Origin: Gemmobacter sp.
Lineage (GTDB): Bacteria > Pseudomonadota > Alphaproteobacteria > Rhodobacterales > Rhodobacteraceae
Direction of reading: 5' to 3'
NCBI GenBank assembly: GCA_003509785.1
Contig: DOMY01000208.1
Coordinates: 2,373-7,826 of the forward strand
DNA: 5,454 nucleotides
Positions 5,250 through 5,454 of the stretch are shown piece after piece; position 1 is the stretch's first letter, and every line of letters begins with the position of its first letter. Made by a program: the position numbers and the translations under genes. A model generated the notes under the pieces. That model had not been told where the DNA came from and did not search any database. It saw only the letters and a program-made list of their open reading frames with translations.

Positions 5250-5298
5250 GGGGCGGCGGGGGCGCAGCCGGGCGGGGGCCATTGGGGGTGGTGGCGGG
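5250..5298 (+). other. G-quadruplex-forming pattern downstream of nadD
   Basis: Six G runs of 3 to 5 bases (5250-5253, 5258-5262, 5270-5272, 5274-5278, 5284-5288, 5296-5298) are separated by loops of 4, 7, 1, 5 and 7 bases. This meets the usual pattern of G3 or longer with loops of 1-7. It lies on the coding strand, starting 7 bases after the nadD stop, so the nadD mRNA 3' end could fold into it. The surrounding gap (5244-5409) holds no other gene or clear hairpin. Confidence 0.5.
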
Positions 5299-5409
5299 TG
5301 CCGGCCGCTTGCGTGACAGCAGAGAGGGCACCGTTTTCCCGGCGACTTTGTCCGGTGTGCCGGGTTAGGATGGTGGGCGATCACAAGGGTGGAGGAGCCC
5401 GAGGTTGTC

Positions 5410-5454
5410 ATGAGCCATCTTGTCTTGCGCACCGCCGATCTTGACAGCCGCCAG
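5410..5454 (+). CDS. Start of an unidentified gene (cut by the right edge)
   Basis: ATG at 5410 opens a frame of 15 codons to the window edge, beginning MSHLVLRTADL. GAGG at 5401-5404 lies 5 bases upstream, with a further GGAGGAG at 5391. The competing ATG at 5370 runs into a stop within the window. Too little is visible to assign a family. It follows nadD by 166 bases on the same strand. Confidence 0.45.
   Translation, partial: MSHLVLRTADLDSRQ

Overview
The window is GC-rich and reads as a chromosomal, mostly housekeeping stretch of an alphaproteobacterium, most likely a member of the Rhodobacteraceae (Rhodobacter, Paracoccus and relatives). The reasons are an ethylmalonyl-CoA mutase of the Rhodobacter type, the style of the NadD and EttA proteins, and strong GC bias at third codon positions. 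There are eight protein genes, two of them cut by the window edges. I see no rRNA, tRNA, CRISPR array, insertion sequence or phage gene.

Layout. Bases 1-919 (minus) hold the N-terminal 306 codons of ethylmalonyl-CoA mutase (ecm), a B12 enzyme of acetyl-CoA assimilation. A 208-base divergent intergenic region (920-1127) carries a likely ecm promoter and, facing the other way, a promoter with a palindrome matching the SqrR/BigR-type persulfide-sensor site. The latter drives a 67-residue YgaP-type (DUF2892) membrane protein (1128-1331, plus). Next is an orphan ParA-family ATPase (1409-2032, plus), ending in a strong hairpin. Converging on it is a 25-codon membrane microprotein gene (2063-2140, minus) with a near-perfect ribosome binding site, bracketed by two strong hairpins. 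Then come the ABC-F translation factor EttA (2271-3926, minus) and, upstream of it on the same strand, a GNAT acetyltransferase (4032-4511, minus). Divergent from the GNAT gene is nadD (4590-5243, plus), the NAD-synthesis adenylyltransferase. A G-rich gap with a G-quadruplex pattern follows, then the first 15 codons of an unidentified gene (5410 onward, plus).

How the genes work together. They are mostly independent: carbon assimilation (ecm), translation control by energy state (ettA), NAD synthesis (nadD), and cargo or plasmid-type positioning (ParA). There is no obvious multi-gene system. The least ordinary parts are the small ones: a stand-alone YgaP-type membrane protein behind what looks like a sulfide/persulfide-responsive operator, and an isolated membrane microprotein. 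A short low-GC patch of unusual but synonymous codons inside ecm is also notable.
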